A DNA stretch of 64,000 nucleotides from Atkinsonella hypoxylon (GCA_000729835.1 JFHB01000007.1:310001-374000); one strand, 5' to 3'. Positions 11,177 to 22,345 are shown, counted from the stretch's first letter. Notes: generated from the letters alone by a model not told the origin. Made by a program: numbers and translations.

Positions 11177-14100
11177 ATGGCATCCGCCTGGCTGGATTCT
11201 TTGTCCGAGGACTGGGTATCGCAGCCTGGATCCGACGCTTCTGACGGGCAACTGCCACCACTCCCTCGTGAGGATAAAATAGAAACGCCTCAGATACGGC
11301 AATTTCCGAGTCGTATTCCACGGAAGGCTGGCCCTCGGTCATCTGCTCCCCCAACCAGCAGCAATAGCCCCAAAGTATTGAGCGAGCGAAGCGCCAATGA
11401 CATCAACATTTCATTGACGAGATTGCCTTCGAAACTATCACAAGAGATAAAACCCGACGTCTCAAGGTCTGCCTCCAATATGACGAATGGTTCTGTCATA
11501 CATAATACGCTTCCTACACAACGATCTCCTAGCAAAGGAGGTCAGACGCCGGAATGGAAGAGGCGCTTGGTACTTGGAGATATCCCGTACGGCGAACAGC
11601 GAGACCTTTTTTCCTCTGCAGCGGTTGGACTTCAAGACATGTTTAAGCCTCCGGGAATGAACAATGATGAATATCATGTCAATGGGGATATGTCGCACCA
11701 TATTGACTTTACTCTTCCATCAAGCCCGCCGACATATCCCCAGCCAATTACTGAAGCCGATTTAGAGGAATACGAAGGTCTTGATGAGGAGGAAGAGTAT
11801 CCTGCTGATGTCACGCCTAGTCCTAGTCCTAGGCGCTTGCAAAAAGAGATCACGTTCAAGCTGAATCAAAGCTCGCCCATCCCTGATGGCCGCAACGCGA
11901 GCACTCCTACGTGCGACGACGACCAGGAACATAACAACCAGGAAGAGGTAGTCCGGGGCGAAACTTGCTTGAGGATCCCGTGCAAAAATAAAGAAATGCC
12001 CAGAAAAGTCAGCGGCCAAAGCGATACGCATAACGAAGATTTCAGCCCTATTATGATCGGGAAGCACAACGGCGATAACGGCAATGTGGATTTTGCGCCA
12101 ATTGAAGTACCTGTGGATCAACTATGGCAGAAATTGGAGCGTTTACGCATCAATCAAATGCTTCTCGACTCGCAAGTAGATCATCAAGCGGACTTCGACA
12201 CCAGCCTCAGCAAACCACAAGGGGACGCCGAAACTACTGAAGATTACATTCGTCAAGGTGGTTTCATCAATATTCGACGAGGAGGAAGATCAGGTGATGG
12301 CTCATTCTATAGCAGAGGTCTCAGTTCGGAACTCGCTGCCGATACATCAGAAATGTTACCAGAAGGGTCATTGCAAGCGAGCACGCCAAAGCAATTTCCA
12401 TCTATCAGAACGTTGGAGACGAATCCATACTTTACATCCCAAGCATTGCGAAGTCCTTCACTGCCTCGGGCACCATTTCCTAGCCCTAATAAGAAAGAAG
12501 CTGTGGCTAAAGCAGGTCAAAACTCTGTAAGCAGCCCGTTGAAACTGTTTGGTCCGTATGACACGTTCACCAATCAGACCCTCCTGTGGAGAATCAGCCA
12601 ATTCGAGGAATGCTCAGGGAGTCCTTCACAACGATCGAGAACTCCTAGTGATGCCGAACTAAGTGCCAATGAGGCCAAAATTTTACATCCATCCATGACT
12701 CAGTCAAGAAATTTAAGCAAATTCGGACAACATCATTTGGACGGCTATGAGTTTCCAGGCAACTTATACGACGAAATTTACGAGGATTCAGACGTAGTCG
12801 GCAAAGAGAATGTTGAACCAAAAGAAGGTTCACTGCCCCCATATCCCTTGCAAGAGATTGGAGATCGAGGGGACTCACCGGACGTCTCCTCAGGCTTGGT
12901 AGTTGAGCGAAAGCGCAGCAAGAACGAGACTCCATCTAGCAACAGAGGCAAAGAAGGTCCCTCTTCATCAGGTGGAGCACCGACCATCTCAGCAACACCG
13001 AGGCGAGATCCCGGTTCAGAGGGCAAACGCCCAAGAACATCTCCCTCCAAAGACCCAACCCCAAAGAGACGGCGGACTCTGCACCGGTCAGACATTGCGT
13101 TTGGTCGCGAGAAACCTATGGAAAGGGTCATCCCTGCCCATCTGCAGATGCAATCACTCTTGCTAGGTAAGAAACAAATGGACGTGGTTTCTGATGAGTC
13201 GAAAGGGTCAAGATCCGACATCCCGGGGGAAAATTCTGGCTTGGAAGCTCGAGGCCCAGGTTCCAGGCGAGATTCGTCTTTATTCGGCAATGAACTCAAA
13301 AACTTTTCTCATCGAACCTTGCAAAAGGGCGTTGACATTGCATCTAGTGATGCGGCTACCGAAACGGATCGTAAGCCATCCATCCGCACACAAGACTTTG
13401 TCGACCAAGCTGCACAAATCATGGCAATGATTCGAAGCCAAGTCAAGCCCGAATTAGCAAGCTTGGGAGAATCTGAAGAGGAGATAGAACAAGGAGACAG
13501 TCCCGCATCCGATGCTGGCTCTTGTCAGGATTCCACCAATGAGCCTTTCTCACGGCCACCCAGCCGGGAAGGTAATGCAACACCATGGGCGCAACAGCGT
13601 CAAGACAACCCAGAGCTGATAAGTCGGCTGAAAAAATACCAAGAAATGAGTGAAATGGGAGACGTGATTGGTTCTTCAGTAAGATCTATCAACCTTGTCA
13701 AAGCTTCTATCTCGACAGAACAAGACACGGAGAAGGCTGGAGAGCAGCAACACCAAAAGCAAACCGACAACCTTCCAATCCCTATTGTGGGTGAGACCAC
13801 CAGTGATTTGCCCAACGTGCGGATCACTAGCAGCAGTCTATCTTCTGATGCAAGACAGCACGGTCCAGTCAGAGATTACCCTTCCAACTCCTCAAACCGA
13901 TCTAGCAGTCAGACCTTCCCATCTGCTTCTTCCAGAGGGTCAGAATCGCGGCGCACGATCATGCCCGAAAGCATCTCTCATCTTATTCCAGACAGGGTTG
14001 GGAGTATGTGTCTCGACAAAGACAAGAACGTCTGGATCAAGCGGAAGGGGCTCAATTCGCCTCGTGCACAGAATATTCTGCCCTCAGAGGATAGCGAAGA

Positions 14101-16561
14101 TGACCCGTTCGCCAGTATTCCCGATTTATCCGTCGATATAACCAAGGAAATGCAAACTCTCAAGCTTGCATCAGCCAGCAAAGCCCCGGCAGATGGCCCT
14201 GAGCAGGCGAATGCGTCTAGGACTTCCCATATGCGTGCCACAGGTAGGGGACATGCGACTCTCTCTCCCGATCAGCGAACAGGGTTTCGCCCGAGTGGTA
14301 TTTTGATGCAGAATCTTGGCAAACACGACAGTTCTTCGCGGCATGAACAAGTCGAGAGGCCGGTTGCCCAAGAAGAGAGGAGCAGTATTGCACAGTCCTC
14401 AACAAAGCGTCGGAACATGACCATTTCATTTTCTTCTCCTATTGCTTCTGTGATTCGCGATCTGACACTGGATGACCTGGAAGGTCTCGCGAAAAAAGAA
14501 CATTTCATCGATTACATACCGCAGCATCAATCGCGAAATCGATCTCCAACTCAAGATGGGATAAAGTCCCGAACTGGCTCACAAAGCCTAAGGGGCAATA
14601 GCGACCGGGCAGCCTACAGACAAGCGTCGCTCCGTGGTCCAGCATTTATCCCTCGACCCGTGTCGCGAATAGATGAGCAAGATGAGGAGAGCACTGTGGA
14701 ACTATGCAATGAGGAAAGGCAAGTTAGTATTGGCGGCGAACAAAGCATGCTGAGCCACAGGACGCCAGAAGGTCGCCGGGCCAGCTTGAGTTTCATGTTC
14801 AATCAAACTCCAAAGCATGGCATGCTGCCCTATGCAGCGGACGATAGTGCGCTCATCGGCCGAAATATCGGCAAACTGTCTCTAAGCCCCCTCTCCGAGC
14901 TCACTTTTAACAATCCCGATCGATCATTTGGATTTGAGGTCAGCTACGTCATGGGATCCCGCCACATGGCTACAGGTGATGGCTCTAAGAAAGTCTTGTC
15001 CATGACGATACGGGAACTTGTGGATCGACTTGGAGAAGCAGAGCCACAAGAGTCCTTCTGGGAGGATATTAGAGATTTAGATCTTCACGACAAACAACTT
15101 GGCAGCCTTCATATGTTGGATGAATTCTGCTGCAAATTGGTTACGCTTGACGCCTCGGCCAACAAGCTCAATCACCTCGAGGGAGTGCCTGCAACTGTCC
15201 GTGAGCTCAAGGTATCCCATAATCTACTGACAGAATTGTCGTCATGGAACCATCTGATGAACCTCCAATACGTCGATATTTCAAACAATGAAATCACTAG
15301 CTTGTCAGCCTTGAAAAACCTGGTGCACCTTCGATGCCTCAAAGCCGACAATAACCAGTTGACAAGCTTGGATGGACTCGATTCGCATGATGGATTGCTG
15401 TCATTACGGGCAAGGAACAACAAGATTGAGAAGCTGGACTTCTCAGTCTCCCATTTTAAAAGACTTGAGGAACTAGATGTCAGCGACAACGAAATATCCT
15501 CAGTTCGAAATCTGGAGCATTTGCCGATGTTAGCTCGTCTCAAATTGTCGAACAATCGGATGACGGAGCTGCCCAGAGTGGTCCGCATGATGTCGCTTAG
15601 ACACATGGATGTGAGTGATAATGATTTGATCGTGCTTGATGTTAGCGGCTTTCCCAGCCTGCACTCTGTACACGCAGACAGAAACCAAATCAATCAAGTG
15701 CGTGGATTTGATCGCACGCGGCGTCTAGACAGCCTTTCGCTTCGAGAGCAGCGGGGTCAGGACCCTCTGGACTTAGGATTCCTCTCTAGCGCATACGAGA
15801 TTCGCAAATTATTCCTTTCCGGTAATTTGCTGCACAAATTCGACCCCCAGGTCGATTTTCTCAACTTGCAACTTCTCGAGCTTGCAAATTGTGGACTACA
15901 ACACTTGCCAAACAATATGGGTCAATTGATGCCCAACCTGCGAACACTCAATATCAACTTGAACGGGATAGGCGACTTGAGGCCGCTACGGTACATTCCA
16001 CGACTCAAGAAGTTGCTAGCTGCTGGGAACAGACTGGCGGATTCTACTTTGGTTACGGAGGTGCTGACTGAGTTTCCGCATCTGACTCAGCTGGATGTGC
16101 GTGACAACCCAGTGACTCTGGGATTCTATGCTCCTCTTCAAACCATGGTTCCAGCCACCGGTTCAAAATCCGGGGATCTTTTTGTTCTGCCGAGCGCCGA
16201 CGTTGGCAGGGACGAACTTTTTGCAAGCAGATTAGACGAGGGTACGAGACTCAGAAGAAGGCTTCATCAAGTGGTTCTGGTAGCTAGTTGCAAGCGTCTA
16301 AAAATGCTTGATGGCCTGCCTGTAGGAGAAATCGACGTTCTAGCAACCGATAACTTGCTCCAGACCTTGATCAATGAAGGGCTCATTCCTGACCTAGAAC
16401 TGCAAGAGGGGGAGAGACTGTGTCAACCGGTCTCAAATCCCAGGCAGAAGGTAGACGAGGTTGATGAGGAGACCATGGCCGACAAACAGGCTAGAGCACA
16501 ACTCGAAGACGAGGCTGAAAGTGCGTGGCAACTCAACGCGACTTCGCACAGTAGTCGCTAG
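11177..16561 (+). CDS. CDC11: Leucine-rich-repeat scaffold of the septation initiation network (Cdc11/Nud1/SnaD type)
   Basis: 1794-aa protein. The N-terminal about 1300 residues are long, Ser/Pro-rich and disordered, with several basic patches. An LRR array of about a dozen repeats spans roughly residues 1315-1655 (repeated L..L.L..N.[IL]..L, for example LQYVDISNNEITSL and LEELDVSDNEISSV). A short acidic tail follows. This layout, and the opening MASAWLDSLSEDWVSQ, match fungal Cdc11/Nud1/SnaD proteins, which sit at the spindle pole body and recruit the kinases that trigger septum formation. I chose ATG 11177 (GCCAACATGG, ideal context). The frame is open further 5' to 11147, but only with a TTG codon. 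No intron is needed. It diverges from the unknown 940-aa gene, which suggests shared timing. Confidence in the family is high; the exact symbol differs between species. Confidence 0.9.
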   Translation: MASAWLDSLSEDWVSQPGSDASDGQLPPLPREDKIETPQIRQFPSRIPRKAGPRSSAPPTSSNSPKVLSERSANDINISLTRLPSKLSQEIKPDVSRSASNMTNGSVIHNTLPTQRSPSKGGQTPEWKRRLVLGDIPYGEQRDLFSSAAVGLQDMFKPPGMNNDEYHVNGDMSHHIDFTLPSSPPTYPQPITEADLEEYEGLDEEEEYPADVTPSPSPRRLQKEITFKLNQSSPIPDGRNASTPTCDDDQEHNNQEEVVRGETCLRIPCKNKEMPRKVSGQSDTHNEDFSPIMIGKHNGDNGNVDFAPIEVPVDQLWQKLERLRINQMLLDSQVDHQADFDTSLSKPQGDAETTEDYIRQGGFINIRRGGRSGDGSFYSRGLSSELAADTSEMLPEGSLQASTPKQFPSIRTLETNPYFTSQALRSPSLPRAPFPSPNKKEAVAKAGQNSVSSPLKLFGPYDTFTNQTLLWRISQFEECSGSPSQRSRTPSDAELSANEAKILHPSMTQSRNLSKFGQHHLDGYEFPGNLYDEIYEDSDVVGKENVEPKEGSLPPYPLQEIGDRGDSPDVSSGLVVERKRSKNETPSSNRGKEGPSSSGGAPTISATPRRDPGSEGKRPRTSPSKDPTPKRRRTLHRSDIAFGREKPMERVIPAHLQMQSLLLGKKQMDVVSDESKGSRSDIPGENSGLEARGPGSRRDSSLFGNELKNFSHRTLQKGVDIASSDAATETDRKPSIRTQDFVDQAAQIMAMIRSQVKPELASLGESEEEIEQGDSPASDAGSCQDSTNEPFSRPPSREGNATPWAQQRQDNPELISRLKKYQEMSEMGDVIGSSVRSINLVKASISTEQDTEKAGEQQHQKQTDNLPIPIVGETTSDLPNVRITSSSLSSDARQHGPVRDYPSNSSNRSSSQTFPSASSRGSESRRTIMPESISHLIPDRVGSMCLDKDKNVWIKRKGLNSPRAQNILPSEDSEDDPFASIPDLSVDITKEMQTLKLASASKAPADGPEQANASRTSHMRATGRGHATLSPDQRTGFRPSGILMQNLGKHDSSSRHEQVERPVAQEERSSIAQSSTKRRNMTISFSSPIASVIRDLTLDDLEGLAKKEHFIDYIPQHQSRNRSPTQDGIKSRTGSQSLRGNSDRAAYRQASLRGPAFIPRPVSRIDEQDEESTVELCNEERQVSIGGEQSMLSHRTPEGRRASLSFMFNQTPKHGMLPYAADDSALIGRNIGKLSLSPLSELTFNNPDRSFGFEVSYVMGSRHMATGDGSKKVLSMTIRELVDRLGEAEPQESFWEDIRDLDLHDKQLGSLHMLDEFCCKLVTLDASANKLNHLEGVPATVRELKVSHNLLTELSSWNHLMNLQYVDISNNEITSLSALKNLVHLRCLKADNNQLTSLDGLDSHDGLLSLRARNNKIEKLDFSVSHFKRLEELDVSDNEISSVRNLEHLPMLARLKLSNNRMTELPRVVRMMSLRHMDVSDNDLIVLDVSGFPSLHSVHADRNQINQVRGFDRTRRLDSLSLREQRGQDPLDLGFLSSAYEIRKLFLSGNLLHKFDPQVDFLNLQLLELANCGLQHLPNNMGQLMPNLRTLNINLNGIGDLRPLRYIPRLKKLLAAGNRLADSTLVTEVLTEFPHLTQLDVRDNPVTLGFYAPLQTMVPATGSKSGDLFVLPSADVGRDELFASRLDEGTRLRRRLHQVVLVASCKRLKMLDGLPVGEIDVLATDNLLQTLINEGLIPDLELQEGERLCQPVSNPRQKVDEVDEETMADKQARAQLEDEAESAWQLNATSHSSR

Positions 16562-17841
16562 AGCAGAGAGGACAGCTTCGCGTAGATGCTGTTTGCGCAG
16601 CGTTCACATAGCAGCAATGGCAGGGGATATTAAAGAACATGATTTCAGATGAAACACTTGCATTTTCATAGAGCGGACATAACTGGCGTTTGGTTGCACC
16701 TATTCCTTGGTCACGGTTGCTTGCACAAAGGTTTTTATGTATATGGAGTTACGAAGGGGTGTGTATGACTAGAAAACTAACGACACTACTTATGACACTT
16801 CTTATTTCATTCACCAAGTCTTCATTTGCGTCGCTGGATTTCTACATGCCTTCGTAACGTCATGGACAAAGGATATACGAAAAAAGCATGCGTCTATACC
16901 TAGGGTTAGTGGAGCTGTGGAGGTGATTGCAGCAGGGACAGGCTAATAAAGATTCATTTATGGGAAAACTCCGTCCAACCTGTTTGATGATGGGAGCGTA
17001 GGCGCCTCAGATGGCGTGAAAGCGGCGTTAAGGAATGCTCGACCTGTAGCGCAAGGGCTCAAACGGAATATGCGCTCAAGAAGCAAGTTCTTCTTCACGA
17101 GGCGCCGTTGGTAAATACCTAGGGAGCTTGAGGGTGTTAAAAGATTGTATCTCCAGATATAGGATGTTTATCTGCCTATATGTCCTATATGTCGAGAGAT
17201 GACGAGTCTCAAAGGCCGACAGAAATTCCGTGCATAGAATTGTTGGAATAAAAGACATCCGTTTTGGAAATTGATGACACGCTAATTGGGAAAATTGAAT
17301 TTGCGTAGGTAGGTACCTAGGTACCTAGGTATGTACCTCGATCTGTAGACGCTTTAGTACCTTCCAAGGTTGGTATTGCAGTGAATTTGGGCAGTCTGAA
17401 TCAGGGTGGGGCAGCCAGGGCAGGTTCGCAGCTGGCATGCCGGGCCGGGGCTTGAACGAACATTGAACTAAAACGGGCAGGCACATGCACCATGCAGGCG
17501 TCACTGATTGACAACACTGACACCGCGTCCGACCTGCCTCTGCCTCATCCTTCTTCATATATGCCGCCCTCCACCTTGGCTGGCCACAACTCACAGCTTC
17601 ACCGTCCCGCGAATCGGCTTTTCCAGCTACCTAGTCAACAAACAACAAAGCACATGCTCTCCGTGTGGTGCTAGCAACTAAACTAGAACATCGGTGGTTG
17701 GCCACACTGTCAGACTCCACGACGTCACTACTCCAAATACGGAAACATATGCGTTGTAGCCTTCTGCCTGGTACTTTATTGAATTGAGCACAACTCTCCG
17801 TCGCACCAGATAGCCTAGTTACCATTCACACCTGCAGGTAT
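16562..17841. other. Intergenic spacer between two plus-strand genes
   Basis: 1.28 kb with no credible gene. It carries the 3' region of CDC11 and the promoter of the TBC gene. A palindromic repeat of the 8-mer GGTACCTA lies at about 17306-17338. Confidence 0.6.
17306..17338. repeat. Palindromic GGTACCTA tandem repeat
   Basis: TAGGTACC units are repeated about three times in tandem. Each unit is self-complementary (TACCTAGGTA), so the tract can form hairpins. Single copies of the same core occur at about 1308-1316, 30563-30573 and 52356-52364 in other intergenic DNA. Confidence 0.8.
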
Positions 17842-20800
17842 ATGGGTAGTTTGGGGCCTGGAGCCATGGACCCGCTGGCAGAAACACCATCGTCAGCATG
17901 TTCTCTTCAACGCTCATTTTCTCAACAGAGCACAGCATCTAGTCGTTCGCATCAAAGTTTCAGGAGTACTCGAAATGCCACCGTTCGCGCGCATCGCAGC
18001 AGGCGCCTTCTCAGCCAGCCTCCAAGCAGCTCGGCGAGCAGCATTGCTGCGAGCGACAAATCGCTAACCAGCTTCCCCAGTTTCAGTCCCGATCCTCAGG
18101 ATCCTGATCGTTTTCAAGCCGACGAGGAAAGACTGAAAACAGCTACTCAAGAATCTGAGAATACTCGATCTAGAAATCTTAGCAGCAAAAGCTTCTCTAT
18201 CGTGGACACACTAACTGGTAGAGGTTCATCTCGAGATGCCCTATTCGAAGACGCGCCGTTGCGACAGACAATACCAGGAGCACTTCATCAGGCTGATGAC
18301 AAGCACATTGAACGACTCATTGCCAGGCATGGCGCGGTCTCGCTTGTGCGCCAAATCGCCGAAGACATGGCTCAGCGAGATTTGCAGATCGCCACGCTTC
18401 GACGACGTGCTGATGAACGAGAACGCGCTTTAAGAAGAATTTTGCGCGAATGCGGCTTGTCAAACATGGATCTCGAAAATAAACTGAAGATGGTGGAGGC
18501 TGAGTTGCGCTCTAACGAACAAAAGCACAGTGACAGTGACCAAGGCTTAAGCAATCTGATGAGCGACGCGATGCGGGACACCATGACGACGCACGTCTAC
18601 GCTAAGACGGAGGCGAATACCACACCGCTTGGTGGGGATATCAAGAATGGACAAGGCACAGAACCCGGCAAGAGCACCCTTCGTGGTTGGAAGGACTACA
18701 TCTTGGGAAGCGGAACCATTAAACGAGCAGTCAACTACACCAACGGCAATAATGTAAACTCGACGACGATTGTGCGTTCTCGGTCAAGCACGGATAGACG
18801 GTCTACGCTACAAGGCGAATTGTTCACACCACCCGACGAGGACGACGCCCCCACCTCGAGCCGAGCATCCAGCGTACATTCAGCGGCTGTTTCGGATCGT
18901 AAATCGTCCGTCTCGCTAGCAAGCCTAGCTCTAAAGCTTGTCGCCGGAGGAACAGCCACACCCCGTGATACAGAGTCCAGGGGAAGGGCAGCCAGCGCAT
19001 CTGCTCGCGCTGCCTCAACTCGGGCAGGCTCAATGGCAAGCATTCGAACGGCTCAATCCGCGCGTGCCGCGTCGATGGCTGGGAATCCTAAGGCTCTCAT
19101 GGCTATGCGCCGGATCTCGCAGACACCACAGGCCCTGACGAGCTCGAAATCCCAAGGCCAGGACAATTGGGCAAGCATGGCGAGCAGTCCGCCAAATTTC
19201 GCAGGTTCACGACAGGAAAGCTGTGGGCCCGTTGAGATGGATGCGATTCTTCCTCCTGAATCGCAGCCACCAACACTTTCCTACATGTATAATAGTGCTA
19301 GCACCAACGGCGAGTTTTTAACGGACAGATTTGGATTTATCTATGACCAACGACGAAAAAGAAGACAACGAGAAGCAGCGCACGTGGGTGCTCAGGCAAA
19401 CAAAGGCGGCCGTGCTGAAATGCTCACCAATGGGCGAACACGTATGGTACCGAACCTTGTGGATGATTTGCCTAGTCCCAGGGGCAGCGTTTCGAGCAGT
19501 GGGAGACCCGGGAGTCCGAATAGTCATGAGGAACGGGTTGAAGAAGACGGTAAAGCTAAACGCTGGCAGGATTACCTTAAAATTGCTACTTTTCCTACGG
19601 AACTTCTCAGCCACACACCCAGCATGAACGTGTCGGCATTGGAGGTGCTTGAAGGGACCGGAAGCGTGACGCCGGAACCTCAGGCTGAGACGGGATCTGT
19701 CAAAACGCCCACAATTATAGCCACAAATGCCGGCCTTGTTCCCTCTTCTGCGAGTACAACGACAGCGATTGACAGCGAAGTCACCCAGCCGTCTGAGGCG
19801 GAATCAACGTCAAGCACCGTAGTCGTCAAGGAAGATGTAGAACCCGTAAAGCTCCTATTAGAACAACTCAGCGAGGTCCACGACGCGTTGCAGCGCGACA
19901 AGACTGTCAAGTGGAACGATTTCTTACGCAAAGTGCGAGCTGAGCGACGACGCGAAGGTCAGGCAGCTGTTGCGGCTGCGGCGGCGGTTGCGGAAGCTCG
20001 ATACGAAACACCAGCCATGATTACACCCGAGGCGCATGTAGCCGACGGCGAGATCATCGGCATATCGGGGCTTGGTAATAAGGGCAAGGTCGGTCGAGCC
20101 AAATGGAACGAGTTCAAGACCTTGGTCCTCGGCGGAATTCCTGTCGCTTACCGTGCCAAGGTGTGGTCAGAGTGCTCAGGAGCGAATGTTTTAAGAATCC
20201 CTGGGTACTATGAGGATCTTGTCGCGGAGAACGGTGACGAGGATGACCCAGCCGTTGTGAGCCAGATTAAGATGGACATACATCGAACTTTGACAGACAA
20301 CATTTTTTTCAGAAAAGGTCCAGGAGTGCAGAAATTAAGTGAAGTGCTGCTTGCATATTCACGGAGAAACAAAGATGTTGGCTATTGCCAAGGGATGAAC
20401 TTGATTGCTGCAAATTTGCTGCTGATTATGCATTCAGCAGAAGATGCGTTCTGGGTCTTGGCGTCGATCGTTGAAAATATCCTGCCACATGGGTATTACG
20501 ATCAGTCGCTCATGGCTTCGAGAGCCGACCAGCAAGTTTTGCGGCAGTTTGTGTCAACAGTGCTCCCTAAGCTCTCGGCCCACCTGAACTCCCTTTCAAT
20601 CGAACTGGAAGCCCTGACGTTCCAGTGGTTTCTGTCTGTGTTCACGGACTGCTTATGCGCAGAGGCTTTATTCCGCGTGTGGGATGTGGTGTTGTGCACT
20701 AACGATGGGAGCACTTTCCTCTTCCAAATTGCACTGGCGCTGTTGAAGCTGAATGAGAGGAACCTGCTGCAGTGCGACACGCCGGCCGGGGTGTACACAT

Positions 20801-21078
20801 ATATCAATCATCACATGACTGAACACGCCATCAGCATCGATGGCTTGATCCAAGCAGGTGAAGCACTGAGGCGAGTTGTCCGAAGGGAAGACATTGAACA
20901 GCGACGAAACAAGATCATTCAAGCAGAAAAAGACATGATTGCTGAAAGAGATTACTTGCGAAAGCAAAAGACGGACGCAACCGCGGCGATGGCTGCAGCT
21001 GAGCGGGACAGAAGCGTTTCAGGGCAACAAGAACGGGAATCTCTTGCAGTAGTTGAGCCATGGTCGATGGAGGCGTAG
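17842..21078 (+). CDS. TBC-domain Rab GTPase-activating protein
   Basis: 1078-aa single-exon protein. Residues 1-750 are mostly disordered and Ser/Ala-rich. A coiled-coil-like segment lies around 150-235 (AEDMAQRDLQIATLRRRADE). The TBC domain begins near residue 756 (FKTLVLGGIPVAYRAKVW) and runs to about 980. Both catalytic fingers are present: the arginine finger in IKMDIHRT (IxxDxxR, about residue 811) and the glutamine finger in YCQGM (about 848). It should therefore be an active Rab-GAP acting on membrane traffic. A short charged coiled coil follows the domain. The domain most resembles the Msb3/Msb4 (Gyp3)-type group by motif, but the Rab target cannot be read from sequence. ATG 17842 is first; ATG 17866 (GAGCCATGG) has a better context and may be the true start, removing eight residues. 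Confidence 0.93.
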   Translation: MGSLGPGAMDPLAETPSSACSLQRSFSQQSTASSRSHQSFRSTRNATVRAHRSRRLLSQPPSSSASSIAASDKSLTSFPSFSPDPQDPDRFQADEERLKTATQESENTRSRNLSSKSFSIVDTLTGRGSSRDALFEDAPLRQTIPGALHQADDKHIERLIARHGAVSLVRQIAEDMAQRDLQIATLRRRADERERALRRILRECGLSNMDLENKLKMVEAELRSNEQKHSDSDQGLSNLMSDAMRDTMTTHVYAKTEANTTPLGGDIKNGQGTEPGKSTLRGWKDYILGSGTIKRAVNYTNGNNVNSTTIVRSRSSTDRRSTLQGELFTPPDEDDAPTSSRASSVHSAAVSDRKSSVSLASLALKLVAGGTATPRDTESRGRAASASARAASTRAGSMASIRTAQSARAASMAGNPKALMAMRRISQTPQALTSSKSQGQDNWASMASSPPNFAGSRQESCGPVEMDAILPPESQPPTLSYMYNSASTNGEFLTDRFGFIYDQRRKRRQREAAHVGAQANKGGRAEMLTNGRTRMVPNLVDDLPSPRGSVSSSGRPGSPNSHEERVEEDGKAKRWQDYLKIATFPTELLSHTPSMNVSALEVLEGTGSVTPEPQAETGSVKTPTIIATNAGLVPSSASTTTAIDSEVTQPSEAESTSSTVVVKEDVEPVKLLLEQLSEVHDALQRDKTVKWNDFLRKVRAERRREGQAAVAAAAAVAEARYETPAMITPEAHVADGEIIGISGLGNKGKVGRAKWNEFKTLVLGGIPVAYRAKVWSECSGANVLRIPGYYEDLVAENGDEDDPAVVSQIKMDIHRTLTDNIFFRKGPGVQKLSEVLLAYSRRNKDVGYCQGMNLIAANLLLIMHSAEDAFWVLASIVENILPHGYYDQSLMASRADQQVLRQFVSTVLPKLSAHLNSLSIELEALTFQWFLSVFTDCLCAEALFRVWDVVLCTNDGSTFLFQIALALLKLNERNLLQCDTPAGVYTYINHHMTEHAISIDGLIQAGEALRRVVRREDIEQRRNKIIQAEKDMIAERDYLRKQKTDATAAMAAAERDRSVSGQQERESLAVVEPWSMEA

Positions 21079-21384
21079 AGGAGAAAGAGTTGGTTGGACA
21101 AAAGACTAGACTTGGCTAGATTTGATACCCATTTATCGAATGCTTTACCCCATGATTCTCCTTGCTAACCTGCTGTACACAGTGACATATTTTTTGACAC
21201 CAATGCGATAATTTGCGGTTTGTGAAGCCAATTGGAGTTTAGACGCTCATCTTTACGATCCTCGGGTGCATAAATTCATGTATCTAATCCATCCAAGGAG
21301 ACTGACCAGTCATTTTCTCAGTTTTCTCAGCGCAAACCCACCTCTACAAATACCAAAATTCCCCCCCTTTTTAACACCTGCCCT

Positions 21385-21951
21385 TTACAACCTGGCCTTG
21401 TTTTCCTTAGTCCATTGATCAAACCACACTTTTCCAAACTCCTTTCTCTCCCCTTCTCTTCTCTGATCGCGATTGAAGCGCTCCTCCTCCCGATCCACGC
21501 CCTCCTTCCTCAGCGCCTGCAATAAATCCTTATGCAGCTCCGTCTTGATCACCCCGTACATGCCCGCCTTGGTCTTCTCGGTAAGTTGGCTCTCGGCGAT
21601 GAAGGCGAGACAGTCGTCCAGCGAGGAGGCCGTTGCATCAGCGAGGCCCGCCTCCACGGCCTGCTGGCCGGTGAAGCGACGACCTTCGAGGGCCAAAGTG
21701 CGGTACGTCTGAGGAGCGAGGCGGTGGCGGAATATAGCAGCCATGGGGGGCTTGAGATGCGCGCCGAAGAGGACCTCGTTGAGGCAGAGGAAGCCCTTTG
21801 GGGAGGGGGCGAGGCGGTAGTCGTGGGATTGGGCGAGCATGAGGCCGCCTGCGAAGGTGTGGCCGTTGAGCAGGGCGATGGTTGGCATGGGGTACCTGTA
21901 TGATGTCAACGTTGGAGTCTTTTAACTTTTTACGACGAAGAAGAGGGAGCC

Positions 21952-22014
<63 letters not shown>

Positions 22015-22345
22015 GGTGAGGAACATACGTCAAGAATCGAACCCACACATCGTAGAATAATTGCCAGAAACCATCTGTGTTGATGGCGTGCTCCAGGTCC
22101 AGCCCGTTGGAGTAGAACTTGGGGATGCCGCTGGTGGTGATGAGCACGCCAGGGGCGTAGCCTCCAAACTCGATCAAGTCGAGGGCCTGCAGGAGGGCAC
22201 GGCAGAAGGCGGTGGTGAGGCGGTTATCTGGCGGGGAGACGAAGGTGAGGAGGTAGACGGTAGGCTGGGGCTCGGTGCAGGTGATTGCGCCGCCGGGGTG
22301 GGCGCCGCACTGGGGGATTGGAACGGTAAAGAGCGGCGTCGACAT
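21385..22345 (-). CDS. Peroxisomal enoyl-CoA hydratase/isomerase (ECI-like), two exons
   Basis: Exons 22345-22029 and 21895-21385 join across a 133-nt intron (donor GTATGT, acceptor TACAG; phase 2) to give 275 aa. Crotonase-fold features are YSNGLDLEHA (first oxyanion-hole segment), NGHTFAGGLMLAQSHDYR (second) and LNEVLFGAH, where the Glu sits where delta3,delta2-enoyl-CoA isomerases keep their catalytic acid. The protein ends KARL; the terminal ARL is a permitted PTS1 signal, so it should work in peroxisomal beta-oxidation of unsaturated acyl-CoAs. ATG 22345 (MSTPLF) was chosen because homologues begin similarly; an upstream in-frame Met exists. The intron carries a long (TA)n(CA)n microsatellite. 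It diverges from ALG2 across 625 bp. Isomerase rather than hydratase activity is the likelier call but unproven. Confidence 0.9.
21952..22013. repeat. Compound (AT)n(GT)n microsatellite in the ECI intron
   Basis: About 22 bp of AT dinucleotides (21952-21973) run directly into about 40 bp of GT dinucleotides (21974-22013). On the coding strand this reads CA then TA, and it fills almost half of the 133-nt intron between the donor and the branch region. Confidence 0.97.
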
